From positions 12,108,001 through 12,172,000 of the forward strand of contig CM055613.1 of the NCBI GenBank assembly GCA_029379385.1: 64,000 nucleotides of DNA, read 5' to 3'. The first letter of the stretch is position 1. Each line of letters opens with the position of its first letter. The notes beneath the pieces were generated by a model. It was not told the DNA's origin and ran no database searches. It worked only from the letters and a program-made list of their open reading frames with translations. The position numbers and the translations under genes were made by a program. Positions 61,886-64,000 of this stretch are shown here, piece by piece. The stretch is from Quillaja saponaria. Taxonomy: Eukaryota; Streptophyta; Magnoliopsida; Fabales; Quillajaceae.

Positions 61886-62253
61886 TCACTTGGGTGGAGA
61901 GCTTTGTCCTCGTCCAATTTTGTACAATGAGAAACTACTAATGTATCAATTATATGTACAATCAAAATGTAATGTATTGGTTCTTTTTCTATGTTCGAGG
62001 ATTTCACTCTTCAGGAATTTCCCGACTGGTTCTTTAGTGTTGTTCCATGTTTTGTAGGAATGATGAACAAGATATTAAAGGTTTGCAATTTTATTTTCGG
62101 GCAATGGCTTTATCCCTCGTCCGATATAGTGATGTTGTTTGAATGAGTGGAAAATTAACAAAAGCAAATTCCCAATTCTTCATCAATGCATAGTAACCAA
62201 AGTGGACAAAAAGGAGTATAGCAAGTTCACAATATGTGCACCAACATTCTTCA
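61886..62253. other. Convergent 3' regions of AFC2-like and NHL genes
   Basis: Short tail-to-tail spacer. Both 3' UTRs are expected here; no additional gene seen. Confidence 0.6.
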
Positions 62254-63180
62254 TCAGCGCTTTGTTCTGCATTTGCTTTCAACTAAAACTCCATCAGGAG
62301 GGCCTGTCAGCTTGATGCTGCAATGACCATATAGCCAGTACGAATACCGCAGTATGCTTCCGAAACTGGATCGTGCCCGAAATCTTCCCTTGACATCAAA
62401 CAAAACTCCATTGCTCTGCATCTGCTTCCTAAGCTGTTGGCTTTCTTTTAACGGAAGACTAACTTGACTAGTGACCATATGAATATCTGCAAACTTAGAC
62501 TGAGCCTTTGATGCCGAAAAAGGTGGAATATATTGAGTTGCTATAAGTGTGCTTCCGTAGTATAGATCAATAAACATGGAGCTGAAGTCCACTTTTACCT
62601 TCCTATTTGGATTTGTGATATTTGCAAGCACGGTAAGATCAGCATTCAGTAGATAACCCATGTCAAGGTAGGCTGCATTGAGGGTGGCACTAGACACATT
62701 GAAATGGGGACTCTTTGGACGAAAAACAAGGTAAATTATGAGGACTATCAAGCCTCCTAAGATTATGATTAGCCAAAAAATCACACAGAAGATTGCACCT
62801 AACCATGTATATGGTTTGGTCTTTTGAGGCTTTGGCCCCCGCAGACCGTGTGGACGGCTATGTCCGTGTACATGGTGTGGTTGAAGGGCTGGAGAAGTCC
62901 GAGGCTGGAAATGTTGGTCTTTCTGTAGCTGTTTGGGTGGCTGCAACCAAGGATCAAGTGGCTTGAGAGGTGGTTCTTGAATCTGTACCTGGGGATGGGA
63001 TGGCTGGTAGCGTCTATCTCCGTGTTCTGGTCGTACAGCCCCCGGAATGAGTGGATAGTGATGATGGCCCGGCTGCTGTGGCGATTGTGGCATTCGTGAT
63101 TGTGAACCACGTAGTGGCAAATGATCTTCATTCTGTGGTTGCAACGATCTAAAATGAGGGTTGCTTTCCAATTCATACAT
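62254..63180 (-). CDS. NDR1/HIN1-like (LEA_2 domain) membrane protein (308 aa)
   Basis: Single-exon gene. The first ATG in the frame (63180) gives 308 residues; the frame upstream has no ATG. Residues 1-120 are hydrophilic and rich in Pro, Gln and His, so probably disordered and cytosolic. Residues 126-153 form one transmembrane helix (AIFCVIFWLIIILGGLIVLI). The extracellular LEA_2 domain follows: FNVSSATLNAA, LTVLANITNPNRKVKVDFS with the typical NPN (190-192), MFIDLYYGSTLIATQYIPPF, and the end YGHCSIKLTGP. NHL proteins sit in the plasma membrane; some act in pathogen responses or membrane-wall contact. The long N-terminal Pro/His region is the subgroup feature. No catalytic function is expected. 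Confidence 0.92.
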   Translation of the reverse strand: MYELESNPHFRSLQPQNEDHLPLRGSQSRMPQSPQQPGHHHYPLIPGAVRPEHGDRRYQPSHPQVQIQEPPLKPLDPWLQPPKQLQKDQHFQPRTSPALQPHHVHGHSRPHGLRGPKPQKTKPYTWLGAIFCVIFWLIIILGGLIVLIIYLVFRPKSPHFNVSSATLNAAYLDMGYLLNADLTVLANITNPNRKVKVDFSSMFIDLYYGSTLIATQYIPPFSASKAQSKFADIHMVTSQVSLPLKESQQLRKQMQSNGVLFDVKGRFRARSSFGSILRYSYWLYGHCSIKLTGPPDGVLVESKCRTKR

Positions 63181-64000
63181 TGTATTGTAGTATGGATGTG
63201 TAATGGGGACTGAAGACAAGCAGCATGCTAATAATAAGGAATTGAAGTTAAGCAAATGGTTGATTTAACTAAAAAACATATCAAAAAGAATAAATACTAA
63301 AGAGAAAGAGGATGACTTGGTGAGAACTTCAGGAAGGATTCATGTAAAGGCAAGGAATCAATCATTGGTCCTGGTATTGGATAAGTTATCCTCCTGTTCC
63401 TTTTTCTTTAGGCCCTGCCTTAAAGGCTTGAAGCGGTTAGCCAGGTTTGAGTTGCTTCTAAAAGCCAAATATAGTGGATATCAATCAACTGCTTCTTGTG
63501 CTACTTCTGTATTTTATTTGCCAAAATTGCTATTTAAATGGTGGAATTAAAATATAAACAAAATCAAAGGACGAGCACATAACGAGATGAGCATTATACC
63601 AAGAAATTGGACTGCTAGTCTGAACATTATCAGAATGCCTCATTAAATCCACTTTACTTCCTTTTTCTACATAAGATTATTGACAGTGCTAATCTTCCAC
63701 CCACAAGGGTCTGGCGAATTCACACGAAATATCAGCATTTCTACTGTTTCTGGGAGAACTTCAAATTCTCATCATTCTATATGAAAACAAGCATTCATCC
63801 CACTAGTAAAAAATGTAACAATTTTGTGATACAGAATCATTAAAAGTGGGATAGCACTTAAAGATCACCAAGGTACAAGCTAATATTTATTTCAAAAGAA
63901 TTCACAAAAAAAAAAAAAAAAAAAAAGTCACAGGGTTCTGTTATTCGTTGTACAGTGAAAAGCCTCTTCAATAAAGACAAATGGGGAAGCTAGCTCATGT
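63181..64000. other. 5' flank of the NHL gene; no further gene seen
   Basis: Promoter side of the minus-strand NHL gene, followed by A/T-rich sequence with an A run at 63907-63927. No coding signal was recognised up to the window edge. Confidence 0.55.

Noticed and set aside
1..64000. CRISPR arrays, operons or prokaryotic gene systems
   Set aside because: Spliced plant genes throughout; no evenly spaced short repeats and no bacterial-type gene runs were seen.

Overview
The window is nuclear DNA from a flowering plant, almost certainly a core eudicot. It is AT-rich, has GT-AG introns and long A/T-rich spacers, and carries plant-specific families: CYP71-type P450, RGLG copine-RING ligase, LAMMER kinase AFC, GT47 exostosin-like enzymes and an NDR1/HIN1-like protein. 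Nearly all exon joins below were read by hand from the bases and checked for phase, so several full protein models close exactly to a stop codon. The species cannot be named from the sequence alone.

Layout. 2.4-15.1 kb (minus): NAA35/MAK10, the auxiliary subunit of the NatC N-terminal acetyltransferase; 14 exons are visible and the 3' end probably lies beyond base 1. Its large introns and 3' side contain a dead LINE, an LTR-like block, two local duplications and a 30-bp G run. 15.7-16.1 kb: a broken LRR receptor-like-protein fragment. 16.4-22.9 kb (minus): two tandem GT47 genes with identical intron positions and phases. 22.9-27.9 kb: gene-poor, with a hAT-like non-autonomous element built of GAGCCGAGC-type repeats. 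27.9-32.6 kb (minus): a multi-exon gene I do not recognise, whose exons fit together in phase. 34.0-35.2 kb (plus): an unprocessed pseudogene of the 20S proteasome beta-2 subunit. 35.3-37.7 kb (minus): a secreted GH5 glycosidase with a C-terminal lectin-like domain. 41.3-44.2 kb (minus): an RGLG-type copine/RING E3 ligase. 44.8-53.4 kb: a transposon-rich block with a fold-back MITE, a 1.2-kb hAT-like element, an LTR-like segment, and a complete but dead 3.4-kb hAT element with a perfect 8-bp target duplication, nested in an older inverted-repeat element. 54.5-56.1 kb (minus): a CYP71-clan P450. 57.7-61.7 kb (plus): an AFC2-type LAMMER kinase. 62.3-63.2 kb (minus): an LEA_2/NDR1-HIN1-like membrane protein.

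There is no operon-like logic. The genes belong to separate processes: protein N-acetylation, cell-wall glycan synthesis and hydrolysis, ubiquitination, secondary metabolism and splicing control. The only clear local family is the GT47 pair. I found no convincing new multi-gene system. The best candidates for something undescribed are the unrecognised gene at 27.9-32.6 kb and the nested transposon block at 44.8-53.4 kb.
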